Assembly (NCBI RefSeq): GCF_900167095.1
Contig: NZ_FUXG01000004.1
Location: 1 to 64,000 of the forward strand
Reading direction: 5' to 3'
DNA from: Oceanospirillum multiglobuliferum
GTDB lineage: Bacteria; Pseudomonadota; Gammaproteobacteria; Pseudomonadales; Halomonadaceae
DNA: 64,000 nucleotides
Shown here: positions 1-8,281 of the stretch, piece after piece
How the letters are laid out: each line of letters begins with the position of its first letter
Position numbering within the stretch: position 1 is the stretch's first letter
Position numbers and translations under genes: made by a program
The notes under the pieces: model-generated
What the model saw: only the letters and a program-made list of their open reading frames with translations
What the model was told of the DNA's origin: nothing
The model's database searches: none

Positions 1-438
1 GATAAGTCTGATAAAGGCGATAAGTCAGATAAGGGCGACACTGATAAAGGTCCACAAGGCAATAATGGTCACGGTAACGGTGACCAAGATGCTCCGGGCA
101 ACTCTGCTGATAACAACAATGCAGAGAATAGCGATAACTCGGGTCAGGGCAACAGTGGTAGCTCTGATGATTGGGGCGGAGATGCCGACGATACTGATGA
201 TGCGGTAAATGATGACTTCACATTTAGTGGAGTATCAGATGGTGCTGATTCAGGCTGGACCGATCAAGTTGAAAATGGCGTTAGTGATGCTACTGATTCT
301 GATAGCTGGGTTGATCAAACCGAGAATGCTGATGATTCAAGTGGTAGTGAGTCAGACTTCTTTAGTGACTCTAGTTCAGACTTTGGCGGCGGAGAGGAGG
401 ATTTATTTGATGCGTCAAATGACACTGTAGATTGGTAA
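1..438 (+). CDS. C-terminal part of an Asp/Ser/Gly-rich repetitive protein (5' partial)
   Basis: The reading frame is open from the first base and ends with TAA at 436-438; the start lies upstream of the window. The 145 visible residues are low complexity: a tandem Asp-Lys-Ser/Gly-Asp-Lys-Gly unit (18-bp DNA repeat GATAAG...GGC at 1-36), then an Asn/Gly/Asp stretch, then an acidic Ser/Asp tail ending in Val-Asp-Trp. There are no Cys residues, no membrane segment and no recognisable domain in this part. Such strongly acidic repetitive tails occur in secreted or surface proteins of salt-adapted bacteria, but function cannot be assigned from the tail. A strong hairpin follows the stop codon, so it is the last gene of its transcript. 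It converges on a kinase gene. Confidence 0.75.
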   Translation, partial: DKSDKGDKSDKGDTDKGPQGNNGHGNGDQDAPGNSADNNNAENSDNSGQGNSGSSDDWGGDADDTDDAVNDDFTFSGVSDGADSGWTDQVENGVSDATDSDSWVDQTENADDSSGSESDFFSDSSSDFGGGEEDLFDASNDTVDW

Positions 439-449
439 AATAAATCTGT

Positions 450-490
450 ATAAGGCTTTAGCACGAGAGTGCTAGAGCCTTATAATTTTG
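450..490. terminator. Bidirectional hairpin terminator
   Basis: A 15-bp inverted repeat (450-464 with 469-483, one G-T wobble) closes on a GAGA tetraloop and is followed by AATTTTG. It lies between two convergent genes and probably ends both transcripts. Confidence 0.75.
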
Positions 491-499
491 AAGATTTGG

Positions 500-1555
500 T
501 TAGGGCTGACTTGCCCTTGAATACCAAATGGAACTTCGGTCTGAAGCCCCTTGTAATAGTGGATGAGTTACGTATTTACTTGCCAAGATATGCTGACTCT
601 CTTTATCGCCGAGGTAAGATAAAATCAGCTCGTGAGCCAAAATTAAACTTTGGCTACGGTTATCAGAGTTCTTCTGATACTTTTGTATCCTGCTCAAAGA
701 TTTTTCTCTGCATGCTTGAGCGTATGCTGGCTCAATCATTTCAGGTACAGATTCATAAATGTCGCAGAGAGTCAAAGGTTCAGGCTCAACTCTTCCGGAC
801 AGGTAGCTCATTACATCAGCGAGCGTTGCTCTGTGGTTCGGGTTTTTAACCATCATACTTCTAATGAGTGTACTCAAATTTACACCGCATTTTCCTGATG
901 GTATCTCATAGTTTTTTTCAAGGTGTGCAAAAATATTTTCATGAGGAAAGCTTGTACTAGTAAGACCATAAGCCCTCTTGCCGAAAAGGCAGTAGTGCAT
1001 TAAACAACCTAAACTATAAATATCAGAGTTTTCATGTAACTGCCCAAGTATAACCTCAGGTGCCATAGCTAGGCTTGAGCCATAATGCATACTGATCTTC
1101 AACTGATGAGAATGTCGAGCTAAGTCCCAGTCAGCAAGTATAAAATCCTTCGGAGTCTTGATAAGTATGTTTTCAGGCTTTAAATCGCAGTGGAAAAACC
1201 CATGATTTCTTGCATGCTGAAGAGCATTTGTAATTTGAGCTAATAAAGATACGGCCTGACTTTCGGTAAAAGGGCCATTTTTTTTAATATAATGAAATAG
1301 ATCTCCTAGGGGATAATATTCGTATACTAAAAAACCATTATCCTTAAATATAAATCCATCTATTAACTTAATAATATTAGGGTGGCTTGATATTGATGTA
1401 AGAGCTTCTAATTCAGTTTCTATATTATCAATGTCGTTTTTGTCAATTAATTGTTTTACAACAACATAGACGCCAGTCTTGTGGTTAATGCTGCATAAAT
1501 TTAGCTCAGTGCCTGCACCGGTGGCTATTTTTTTCTCAAAAATGTATCTGTTCAT
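500..1555 (-). CDS. Hanks-type serine/threonine protein kinase with DWD in place of DFG
   Basis: A 351-residue cytoplasmic protein with the eukaryotic-like kinase fold over residues 5-260. Visible landmarks: Gly-rich loop GAG near 13-15, ATP-anchoring Lys34, a C-helix Glu at 48 or 50, catalytic loop HCDLKPEN at 122-129 (Asp124, Lys126, Asn129), metal-binding Asp142 inside an ADWD motif where DFG is usual, and APE at 165-167. The C-terminal ~90 residues have no recognised domain, and no transmembrane helix is seen. Catalytic residues are all present, so activity is plausible although DFG-Phe and Gly are replaced. No phosphatase, FHA or secretion-system gene is visible nearby, and its substrate is unknown. 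It is convergent with the acidic repetitive protein at 1-438. Confidence 0.85.
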   Translation of the reverse strand: MNRYIFEKKIATGAGTELNLCSINHKTGVYVVVKQLIDKNDIDNIETELEALTSISSHPNIIKLIDGFIFKDNGFLVYEYYPLGDLFHYIKKNGPFTESQAVSLLAQITNALQHARNHGFFHCDLKPENILIKTPKDFILADWDLARHSHQLKISMHYGSSLAMAPEVILGQLHENSDIYSLGCLMHYCLFGKRAYGLTSTSFPHENIFAHLEKNYEIPSGKCGVNLSTLIRSMMVKNPNHRATLADVMSYLSGRVEPEPLTLCDIYESVPEMIEPAYAQACREKSLSRIQKYQKNSDNRSQSLILAHELILSYLGDKESQHILASKYVTHPLLQGASDRSSIWYSRASQP

Positions 1556-1813
1556 AATTCAAAAAATAACACTCAAAAAGTAGGCTATAAACATAAGAAT
1601 AGGCGGGCGCCCCTACTCTTCCTTCTCTCCTTCGGTAAACCCCAGTCTACCGGAGTATCATCATAACCACTAAAGGTGAGTCATTAATTTTTGGTATATG
1701 TTTTTTCTTTCTGGTCATGATGTTAAATTTAAATGATCATCGCATTGGAGCAGTTTTAATGCACCGAGTACAATGCTAAAAAAATTGTAATGTCTTAAGG
1801 TCAAGGTTATTTA

Positions 1814-2857
1814 ATGAAAAAAATTGCTATAGCATCTTGTTTGACAGCTTTTCTCTCAACCCCTGTTTTGGCTGGTTCAGAAGGCTATTTTGTGAGTGGT
1901 TTTTTAGAAAAAAACTTCACAGATGATAAGAAAAGTACAGATTCAGCTTATGATTTTATCGATGGCGGTAGTGGTTTGGGTCTTGAGTTAGGTTATTTTT
2001 TCAGCCCGAACTGGGGGGCGCGTTTGGAGTGGTCAGGTTTGGAGTTTGATCGCTCTGGCGGTTTAGGTTCTGTTGATGAGTTTCGTTTTGGTGCTGATGT
2101 GCTATATCGCCTGACTGATACTTCAAATTTTTATGCTTTAGCTGGAATTAAAGGGCTTAGCCCAGGCGTAAGTCATACCGCTTTTGATTTAGGCCTAGGT
2201 GGCAGCTTACCTATAAACAATCATTGGGCGGTATTCTCAGAGGGTGCGGCTTATTTAGGTACAGGCAGCCGATTTACTGATTTCAGTATTAAGCTTGGCT
2301 TACGTTATCAGTTTTTTGAGAGTGAGATCTCTTTTATTAACCCTCATGTACCCGTGCGTACAGAGCTGTTGCACAAGCCGGAGACGGATTTAGATCAGGA
2401 TGGTGTTATCGACCGCTTAGACCAGTGCCCTGATACTCCTCAGAAATATGCGGTTAACTCTCAGGGTTGCACTATTGCAGAGCAGCAGATGACGGCTTTG
2501 GACTTATTTATTCAATTCCCTAATGATTCTGCTGTGCTTAATGAACTGTATTACCCAGAGATAGGTAAAGTTGCTGATTTGATGCGCTTACATCCCGATA
2601 CTCTAGTTGAAATAGGTGGACATACTTCAGCGCCAGCTTCAGCAAGTTACAATCAGAAGCTTTCAGAGCGAAGAGCCAAGTCGGTAGCGGATGTATTGGT
2701 GCAAAAGTTTGGTATCGCTTCAAACCGGGTGTTTTATGTGGGTTATGGTGAGTCGCGCTTGCTTGATCCTGCCAATACACCGGAAGCTGATAAGATAAAT
2801 CGTCGTATAGAGGCGGTTATTTATGCAATTGAGCTAAAACCAATATTACGTAAGTAA
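1814..2857 (+). CDS. OmpA-family outer membrane protein with thrombospondin type 3 linker
   Basis: A 347-residue protein with a Sec signal peptide (MKK..., hydrophobic core, cleavage after ALA near residue 20). An OmpA-like eight-strand beta-barrel is expected over about 25-175. A calcium-binding thrombospondin type 3 repeat follows (DLDQDGVIDRLDQCPDTP near 193-210). A C-terminal OmpA peptidoglycan-binding domain ends the protein, with a GHTSAPAS segment and an NQKLSERRAKSV helix. It should link outer membrane to peptidoglycan, like OprF/OmpA. AAGG precedes the ATG. It is transcribed alone, with a terminator hairpin at 2911-2947. Confidence 0.88.
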   Translation: MKKIAIASCLTAFLSTPVLAGSEGYFVSGFLEKNFTDDKKSTDSAYDFIDGGSGLGLELGYFFSPNWGARLEWSGLEFDRSGGLGSVDEFRFGADVLYRLTDTSNFYALAGIKGLSPGVSHTAFDLGLGGSLPINNHWAVFSEGAAYLGTGSRFTDFSIKLGLRYQFFESEISFINPHVPVRTELLHKPETDLDQDGVIDRLDQCPDTPQKYAVNSQGCTIAEQQMTALDLFIQFPNDSAVLNELYYPEIGKVADLMRLHPDTLVEIGGHTSAPASASYNQKLSERRAKSVADVLVQKFGIASNRVFYVGYGESRLLDPANTPEADKINRRIEAVIYAIELKPILRK

Positions 2858-2910
2858 GTTTAACGGTGTGTGTCGCTTCTAGTCGTTGTACACTTGCAGT
2901 ATGGCATTTC

Positions 2911-2947
2911 AACCGCTGGTGCTTGTTTAGCAGCAGCGGTTTTTATT
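2911..2947 (+). terminator. Rho-independent terminator after the OmpA-like gene
   Basis: AACCGCTG (2911-2918) pairs with CAGCGGTT (2934-2941); an inner TGCT/AGCA stem extends it past a single G-G mismatch. TTTTTATT follows on the plus strand. Confidence 0.75.
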
Positions 2948-2970
2948 AGAGTTTGGATAAGGGGGGGACG

Positions 2971-4071
2971 ATGTTCTTTGATGAATCTTTGCTTGATGCT
3001 CAATTGCTCGTGGTTGATGATGAGCAGGTCAATGTCAATATTGTTAAAGCAGCATTGAAGAAAGCAGGCTGTCGACAAGTAGCCTCTCTAACTGATCCAC
3101 GGGAGGTATTGGGTTGGTGCCAAAACAATTCTGTTGATTTGATCCTACTTGATCTGAATATGCCACATCTTCATGGTTTAGATTTAATGGCGCTTTTGCA
3201 AGAAGAGTTGACACCCTCACCTCAAATAGTGGTGTTGACGGCCATGACATCCTCTGATGACAAATTAGATGCACTGTCTTTAGGTGCGGTTGACTATTTA
3301 ACAAAACCCTTTGATATCAATGAGCTGTTGTTGCGTGTACGTAATAGCTTGCGGTTAGTGGTACTAACACAGGCGCTAAAAAAAGAACGTGATAATTTAG
3401 ACCTAGAGGTAAAACAGCAAACACAGCAGCTTGAAATTACCCAAAATGAAATCCTGCATCGTTTAGGGCGAGCTGCTGAGTATCGTGATAATGAAACGGG
3501 TGCTCATGTATTACGTATGAGTGAGAGCTGCGGTATTTTGGCGCTTTATGCGACTGAGGATGAGGTGTTCTCGGAGAAAGTAAAGCGCGCATCACAGATG
3601 CATGATGTTGGTAAAATTGGCATACCAGATGGCGTGTTATTAAAGCAAGGTAAGCTAAATGAAAGAGAGTGGGATATTATGCGCTCCCATTCTCGTATTG
3701 GTTATGAAATTTTAAGCGAGACTGACACGCCTTTATTGCAGATGGCCGCCCAAATCGCTTTGACTCACCACGAGCGTTGGGATGGAAAAGGCTATCCTAA
3801 CGGCTTGAAAGGAAAAGATATTCCATTAGAAAGTCGTATCGTTGCGCTCTGTGATGTATATGATGCTTTGCGCTCTGAACGGCCCTATAAACAGCCTTGG
3901 AGTAAAGAAGATACTTGTAGCTTGATACAAAAAGAAGCAGGGCAACACTTTGATCCAGAGTTAACAAAAGTATTTTTAACCATTGTGGATCAGATTGAAG
4001 AGATTAGGGAGCGTCACCCTGACGAGCACGAAAATGGAGAGTCTCTGTTAGAGTCTCTTTTGCATTACTGA
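2971..4071 (+). CDS. Response regulator with HD-GYP domain (RpfG-like c-di-GMP phosphodiesterase)
   Basis: A 366-residue protein. An N-terminal receiver domain (about 10-125) carries the acidic pair Asp16-Asp17, phospho-acceptor Asp61, Thr90 and Lys112. A coiled-coil-like linker (about 135-165) leads to an HD-GYP domain with His211-Asp212 and the signature HHERWDGKGYP at 266-276. All hallmark residues are present, so c-di-GMP hydrolysis is expected. The ATG at 2971 is preferred over an in-frame TTG at 2953 because GGGGGG lies just upstream of it and the receiver domain begins immediately after. No histidine kinase is adjacent. The LysR gene follows 32 bp later. Confidence 0.9.
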   Translation: MFFDESLLDAQLLVVDDEQVNVNIVKAALKKAGCRQVASLTDPREVLGWCQNNSVDLILLDLNMPHLHGLDLMALLQEELTPSPQIVVLTAMTSSDDKLDALSLGAVDYLTKPFDINELLLRVRNSLRLVVLTQALKKERDNLDLEVKQQTQQLEITQNEILHRLGRAAEYRDNETGAHVLRMSESCGILALYATEDEVFSEKVKRASQMHDVGKIGIPDGVLLKQGKLNEREWDIMRSHSRIGYEILSETDTPLLQMAAQIALTHHERWDGKGYPNGLKGKDIPLESRIVALCDVYDALRSERPYKQPWSKEDTCSLIQKEAGQHFDPELTKVFLTIVDQIEEIRERHPDEHENGESLLESLLHY

Positions 4072-4103
4072 TATGGTTGTTCAAGCTTATTTTGAGCTAA
4101 ATA

Positions 4104-5078
4104 ATGAGTGAGCGTACTCCCTCTCTTAAAAGTTTACACATTTTTGCAGTGGCTGCTGAACTTGGTAGCTTCAAGCAAGCTGCTGAGCATTTATGTGTAA
4201 CACCGCAAGCAGTTAGCTTGCAGATACGCTCACTCGAAGAACAACTTAATCTGGCCTTGTTCATACGTCACCCCTCTGGTATTGAATTGAGCCTTGCTGG
4301 AGAGCAGTTGTTGGGTTACGTGCAGCGTGGTGTCGCTCTGATAGAGCAGGGCGTAAAAGAAGTAAAAAAGCAGCAGCAGAAAATACAGCTGCGTGTGAGC
4401 GCATCGCCTTGGTTTGCAGTTCACTGCTTACTGCCTCGACTTCCCGAATTTGAATCTCAGTACCCTAATTTTGATGTCAGAGTCACGACCTCTGTGCCGT
4501 TCCCAGATTTTACTGCTCAACACTTAGATCTAGCTGTGCAATGGGGCTTTGGTCAGTGGCCTTTTAGCCATAAGCAGTTGTTATTAACAGATGACAAATT
4601 GTTAGTATGTGCGCCAAGTTTATTGCGACATAAACCTCTATTAGTAAAAGAGGATTTAGTCCAGCATCGACTGCTTTGCACAGCGCTTTCAGTTGAGTTG
4701 TGGCGTAAATTGCTCAATACGATGGGGGTTGATGCTTTAATAGAGAAGCAAACTTTACCTTTAGACAGTCATGCTGGCTTGCTTGAGGCCGCAGTTAAAG
4801 GTTTAGGTGTGGCGCTAATTTCTGTGGCTGATGCGCGTCAGGCTATTGCGGATGGGCGTTTAGTTGCGCCTTTAGGTGATAGGCCTATAAGTGAGCTAAA
4901 CCCAGCATTAATGCCGGGCTATTGGTTGGTGCAGAGAGAGGGTGCCTTGCAAAGCCCATCTGTAGCGCTATTTGTACACGCAATTTTTGACTGGCTTAAA
5001 AATCACCCTAGAAGAGTAAAGTCAGACCTTAATACAGCTAAGATGGGTTTTGATATAAGTCATTCTGAAAGTAAGTAG
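4104..5078 (+). CDS. LysR-family transcriptional regulator (GcvA-like)
   Basis: A 324-residue protein. The N-terminal winged helix-turn-helix (about 6-65) carries the typical ALS-like pattern GSFKQAAEHLCVTPQAVSLQI. A periplasmic-binding-like effector domain spans about 90-300, with a segment reading DLAVQWGFGQWP that resembles the GcvA subgroup. LysR regulators usually control a divergent neighbour, but here the gene runs in the same direction as the HD-GYP gene and faces mnmA, so no target is evident. It may be co-transcribed with the HD-GYP gene. A hairpin overlapping its stop codon ends the transcript. Confidence 0.88.
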   Translation: MSERTPSLKSLHIFAVAAELGSFKQAAEHLCVTPQAVSLQIRSLEEQLNLALFIRHPSGIELSLAGEQLLGYVQRGVALIEQGVKEVKKQQQKIQLRVSASPWFAVHCLLPRLPEFESQYPNFDVRVTTSVPFPDFTAQHLDLAVQWGFGQWPFSHKQLLLTDDKLLVCAPSLLRHKPLLVKEDLVQHRLLCTALSVELWRKLLNTMGVDALIEKQTLPLDSHAGLLEAAVKGLGVALISVADARQAIADGRLVAPLGDRPISELNPALMPGYWLVQREGALQSPSVALFVHAIFDWLKNHPRRVKSDLNTAKMGFDISHSESK

Positions 5079-5103
5079 GCCAGCTGAGTAGCTGGCCTAT
5101 TGA
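5076..5103. terminator. Hairpin terminator between convergent LysR gene and mnmA
   Basis: A perfect 10-bp stem TAGGCCAGCT (5076-5085) / AGCTGGCCTA (5090-5099) with a GAGT loop begins inside the LysR stop codon. It has little T-tract on the plus strand, so efficiency is uncertain. Confidence 0.6.
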
Positions 5104-5126
5104 GCTGAAACAGCAATCTATCTTTC

Positions 5127-6245
5127 TCAGTCGTGCCAAGTGCGCTCAATTACTGCACCACCTAAGCAAAGGTCATCAAGATAAAATACTGCTGATTGTC
5201 CCGGTGTTACCGCACGCTGAGGCTCATCAAAAATCACCTCAAAACGATTATTTCCCAGTGGTCTGACTAAACAGGCTTGGTCATCTTGACGATAACGTGT
5301 TTTGGCACGGCAGCGGAACTCTGTTGCTACTGGTGGCTCGCCCGCAACCCAGTCAACAGACTCTGTTGTGAGTCCTCGGCTGAATAAAAGGTCGTGATCA
5401 GTGCCTTGCACTGCTACGAGAATATTGTTTTCAAGATCTTTTTCAGCTACAAACCAAGGATCTTCAGAATAGTCTTTTAAACCGCCAATACCCAAGCCTT
5501 GTCTCTGGCCTATGGTGTAGTACATTAAACCTTGGTGCTGGCCAATGACATCGCCCTCTGGCGTACAAATTTTACCGGGTTGGGCAGGCAAATATTGTTG
5601 AAGAAAATCACGAAAACGGCGTTCGCCAATAAAACAGATACCTGTACTGTCCTTTTTACGAGCAGTAATTAGGTCATGCTTTTCTGCAATACGGCGTACT
5701 TCTGGTTTTTCTATTTCACCGATAGGGAACAGGGTTTTACCGATCTCTTTATGGCCAACGGCATGTAAGAAATAGCTTTGGTCTTTGTTACTGTCCAAGC
5801 CTTTTAGTAGCGTTGCTTTACCGTCTGTTTTGCCTTTGCGTACGTAATGACCTGTGGCGATTAAATCAGCTCCTAGCATCTCTGCGTACTCTAAGAAAGC
5901 TTTAAATTTAATCTCTTTATTACACAGAATGTCAGGATTAGGTGTGCGTCCCGCTTTGTACTCGGCAAGGAAGTGCTCAAATACATTATCCCAATACTCC
6001 GCTGCAAAGTTAGCGGTATGCAGTTTGATGCCAATACGATCACAGACGGCCTGAGCATCAGCAAGATCTTCTTTAGCGGTGCAATACTCCGTGCCGTCAT
6101 CTTCATCCCAGTTTTTCATGAACAGGCCTTCAACCTGATAGCCCTGCTCTTTTAGCAATACGGCTGACACGGATGAATCTACACCGCCGGACATGCCAAC
6201 GATAACTTTTGTATTGTGATGAGAATCAGTATGAGTACTAGACAT
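5127..6245 (-). CDS. mnmA: tRNA-specific 2-thiouridylase MnmA
   Basis: A 372-residue cytoplasmic enzyme that thiolates U34 of the glutamate, glutamine and lysine tRNAs, using sulfur relayed by the Tus system. The PP-loop GMSGGVDSS (17-25) binds ATP. Catalytic Cys108 sits in [13 protein letters not shown], and the second catalytic Cys204 in [12 protein letters not shown]. Length matches the family (about 360-370). It is last of the minus-strand set rluE-nudJ-mnmA, the same order as in Escherichia coli. Confidence 0.97.
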   Translation of the reverse strand: MSSTHTDSHHNTKVIVGMSGGVDSSVSAVLLKEQGYQVEGLFMKNWDEDDGTEYCTAKEDLADAQAVCDRIGIKLHTANFAAEYWDNVFEHFLAEYKAGRTPNPDILCNKEIKFKAFLEYAEMLGADLIATGHYVRKGKTDGKATLLKGLDSNKDQSYFLHAVGHKEIGKTLFPIGEIEKPEVRRIAEKHDLITARKKDSTGICFIGERRFRDFLQQYLPAQPGKICTPEGDVIGQHQGLMYYTIGQRQGLGIGGLKDYSEDPWFVAEKDLENNILVAVQGTDHDLLFSRGLTTESVDWVAGEPPVATEFRCRAKTRYRQDDQACLVRPLGNNRFEVIFDEPQRAVTPGQSAVFYLDDLCLGGAVIERTWHD

Positions 6246-6337
6246 GGTGTTCTGCTGTATTTATGGCTCTAAAAAGCAAAATGGAAAAATGAGGCTCACG
6301 CCTTGCTTGGCAGTATAACTGATCTGGTCGATAAACT

Positions 6338-6814
6338 TTAGCGACGAGTCTCTGGATGACTGAGGTCAGTGATAAACTCTAACGGGAAGGATCGACCTGC
6401 TCGATAGTCTTCTATACAGAGTAGTACCGCCTCACTTCGCATTCTTTCGGGCTGAGCCTGAATCTCTTCCCATGTTAGCCATACCGCTTGTTCTATCCCT
6501 TCGTCCAATGGTTGGAATGGGTCGTAGCTTAAAGGCTCTGCGATAAATGCGTGTCTATGATAAGTCACCTCTTCTGAGGCTTTATTGATATACAAACCTA
6601 GCAGCGCAGTAATACGAACCGTCCATCCGGTTTCTTCACGTGTTTCTCTAATCGCGGCTTCAATGAGGCTCTCATCTTTTTCTAAGTGCCCAGCGGGCTG
6701 GTTATAAACCAACTGCCCTTGACTCCATTCCTCTACTAAAAGATAGCGGTCCTCTTTTACAACAATCGTTGCGACAGTGCTGTTTGGCTTCCAAACATCT
6801 GAGCGTACAGTCAT
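6338..6814 (-). CDS. nudJ: NUDIX hydrolase, NudJ-like phosphatase
   Basis: A 158-residue protein with an intact Nudix box at 42-64 (G-x5-E-x7-REExxEEx-G-W form: GHLEKDESL... RETREETGW). The family hydrolyses nucleoside di- and triphosphates and HMP-pyrophosphate. The placement between rluE and mnmA matches the E. coli nudJ locus, which supports the name. Its start overlaps the end of rluE by four bases, indicating translational coupling. A 92-bp gap separates it from mnmA. Confidence 0.88.
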   Translation of the reverse strand: MTVRSDVWKPNSTVATIVVKEDRYLLVEEWSQGQLVYNQPAGHLEKDESLIEAAIRETREETGWTVRITALLGLYINKASEEVTYHRHAFIAEPLSYDPFQPLDEGIEQAVWLTWEEIQAQPERMRSEAVLLCIEDYRAGRSFPLEFITDLSHPETRR

Positions 6815-7476
6815 CGGCTGGTCCTTTTGGGTGAGTGGCGCTTCTGATTGGGCGCATGTCGTTTAGTGGTTGTTGTACTGTTATTGCTAGCCTTATTGTT
6901 GGGGCGTTGTACATTTTTTCTAGGGGGTACTGGCAAGTTTACTTGTATGCTTTGATATTGCCCTTCGTTTATTCCCTCTAAAGACCAAGGGCCTATCTTG
7001 ATGCGCACGAGGCGTAATGTCGGAAAACCGACAGCCGCGCTCATGCGCCTGACTTGGCGATTACGCCCCTCTGTAATCGTTAGCTCAACCCAACTTGTTG
7101 GAATACTGTCACGTTTACGCACTGGCGGTATGCGCTCGGCAAAACCTGGGTCGGCAATTTTGCGTGCTTTTGCAGGCTTGGTTGGACCATCTTTCAGTAT
7201 CACACCGTTGCGTAACTGTTTTAGTGCATCTTCTGTGACATCACCTTCAACCTGAATGACATAGGTTTTAGGTAACTTCATTTCAGGGGATGCTATTCTG
7301 TGCTGTAGCTGGCCATCATCAGTGAGCAGTAACAGCCCCTCGGAATCGTAATCAAGTCGACCAGCGGGATAAATATTTGGCTCTGTAATAAAGCTGGCCA
7401 AAGTTTGACGGCCATCCTGATCAGTAAATTGAGAAAGCACCTGATAAGGTTTGTTGAACAGAAAGAGTCGGCTCAT
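6811..7476 (-). CDS. rluE: 23S rRNA pseudouridine synthase RluE (RsuA family)
   Basis: About 221 residues. The RsuA/RluB/E/F catalytic motif GRLDYDSEGLLLLTDDG holds the nucleophilic Asp; RluE modifies U2457 of 23S rRNA. The C-terminus is a basic Lys/Arg/Asn-rich tail of about 40 residues, longer than in E. coli RluE and probably unstructured and RNA-binding. The ATG at 7476 (MSRLFLFNKPYQVL) is preferred over an upstream in-frame ATG at 7512, because family members begin at this hydrophobic strand. There is no N-terminal S4 domain, which fits RluE rather than RsuA/RluB. Confidence 0.88.
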   Translation of the reverse strand: MSRLFLFNKPYQVLSQFTDQDGRQTLASFITEPNIYPAGRLDYDSEGLLLLTDDGQLQHRIASPEMKLPKTYVIQVEGDVTEDALKQLRNGVILKDGPTKPAKARKIADPGFAERIPPVRKRDSIPTSWVELTITEGRNRQVRRMSAAVGFPTLRLVRIKIGPWSLEGINEGQYQSIQVNLPVPPRKNVQRPNNKASNNSTTTTKRHAPNQKRHSPKRTSR

Positions 7477-7870
7477 GGTCAAAAGGCATCTGTATCGATC
7501 GCATCTATTCAATAAACGCGGAGTGGTTTTAAGGCGTTAAATTCTACAGGATTAGATGGAACAACACGAATCTATACCCTGAGCAACTCATTTTGATAGC
7601 TAAGGATTGCTGAGTGTTGATTGTGTTTCTGCTTTTTTTGATTATTCTTACTTTAGAAGTAGGCTTTTAACCCCATATAGCGTGTATGGGTTGTGCCTTG
7701 TAGTTTGTGAGGCGTAACTGATTTAGTGCTAAATGGCACAAGAGATGAGAATTTTGCTATATATTTTAATAGATTGCGTTTGATTCCTTGTGTTTACTCG
7801 AATCTGTGCTTATTTTTTAGATTAAGCGCATCTTAAACTAAACTTAAAAATAGAGGATTAACGGTACGCT
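7477..7870. other. Divergent intergenic region rluE / clpS
   Basis: 394 bp without a credible gene. It is A+T rich, particularly 7740-7860, and must hold the divergent promoters of rluE-nudJ-mnmA and clpS-clpA. I see no convincing repeat or operator in it; cspD, a frequent neighbour of clpS in other gammaproteobacteria, is absent. Confidence 0.6.
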
Positions 7871-8227
7871 ATGGCTGACCCTTATCTAAACATCGTTAAT
7901 CAGGCGGATTATCAGGAACATGGGGACGAGGAAGGAGGGCTTGCTGTAGCGCCAGCAAAACCTGAACTTAAACGACCATCAATGTACAAAGTTATTATGT
8001 TGAATGATGACTATACCCCCATGGAGTTTGTGATAGAGGTGCTGACCATGTTTTTTAACATGGATGAAGAAAAAGCAACGCAAGTGATGCTTGCAGTACA
8101 TACTCAAGGGCGTGGAGTCTGCGGAGTATTTACAAAAGATGTAGCAGAAACAAAATGTGTCCAAGTCAATCAGTATTCAAGAGAGTGTCAGCATCCGCTG
8201 CTGTGTGAAATTGATCAGGTTGACTGA
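7871..8227 (+). CDS. clpS: ATP-dependent Clp protease adaptor ClpS
   Basis: A 118-residue adaptor that recognises N-degron residues (Leu, Phe, Tyr, Trp) and hands substrates to ClpAP. After a charged, flexible N-terminal ~30 residues comes the core with [17 protein letters not shown] (the [10 protein letters not shown] motif lines the N-degron pocket) and the second pocket segment [17 protein letters not shown]. The length is slightly above the E. coli protein (106) because of the N-terminal extension. It lies 54 bp upstream of clpA and is probably co-transcribed with it. Confidence 0.96.
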   Translation: MADPYLNIVNQADYQEHGDEEGGLAVAPAKPELKRPSMYKVIMLNDDYTPMEFVIEVLTMFFNMDEEKATQVMLAVHTQGRGVCGVFTKDVAETKCVQVNQYSRECQHPLLCEIDQVD

Positions 8228-8281
8228 TTTAACAAGTTGATTGTTTGCATAGTTATTAGAGCGGCAAGTGAGGGTAGTCCC

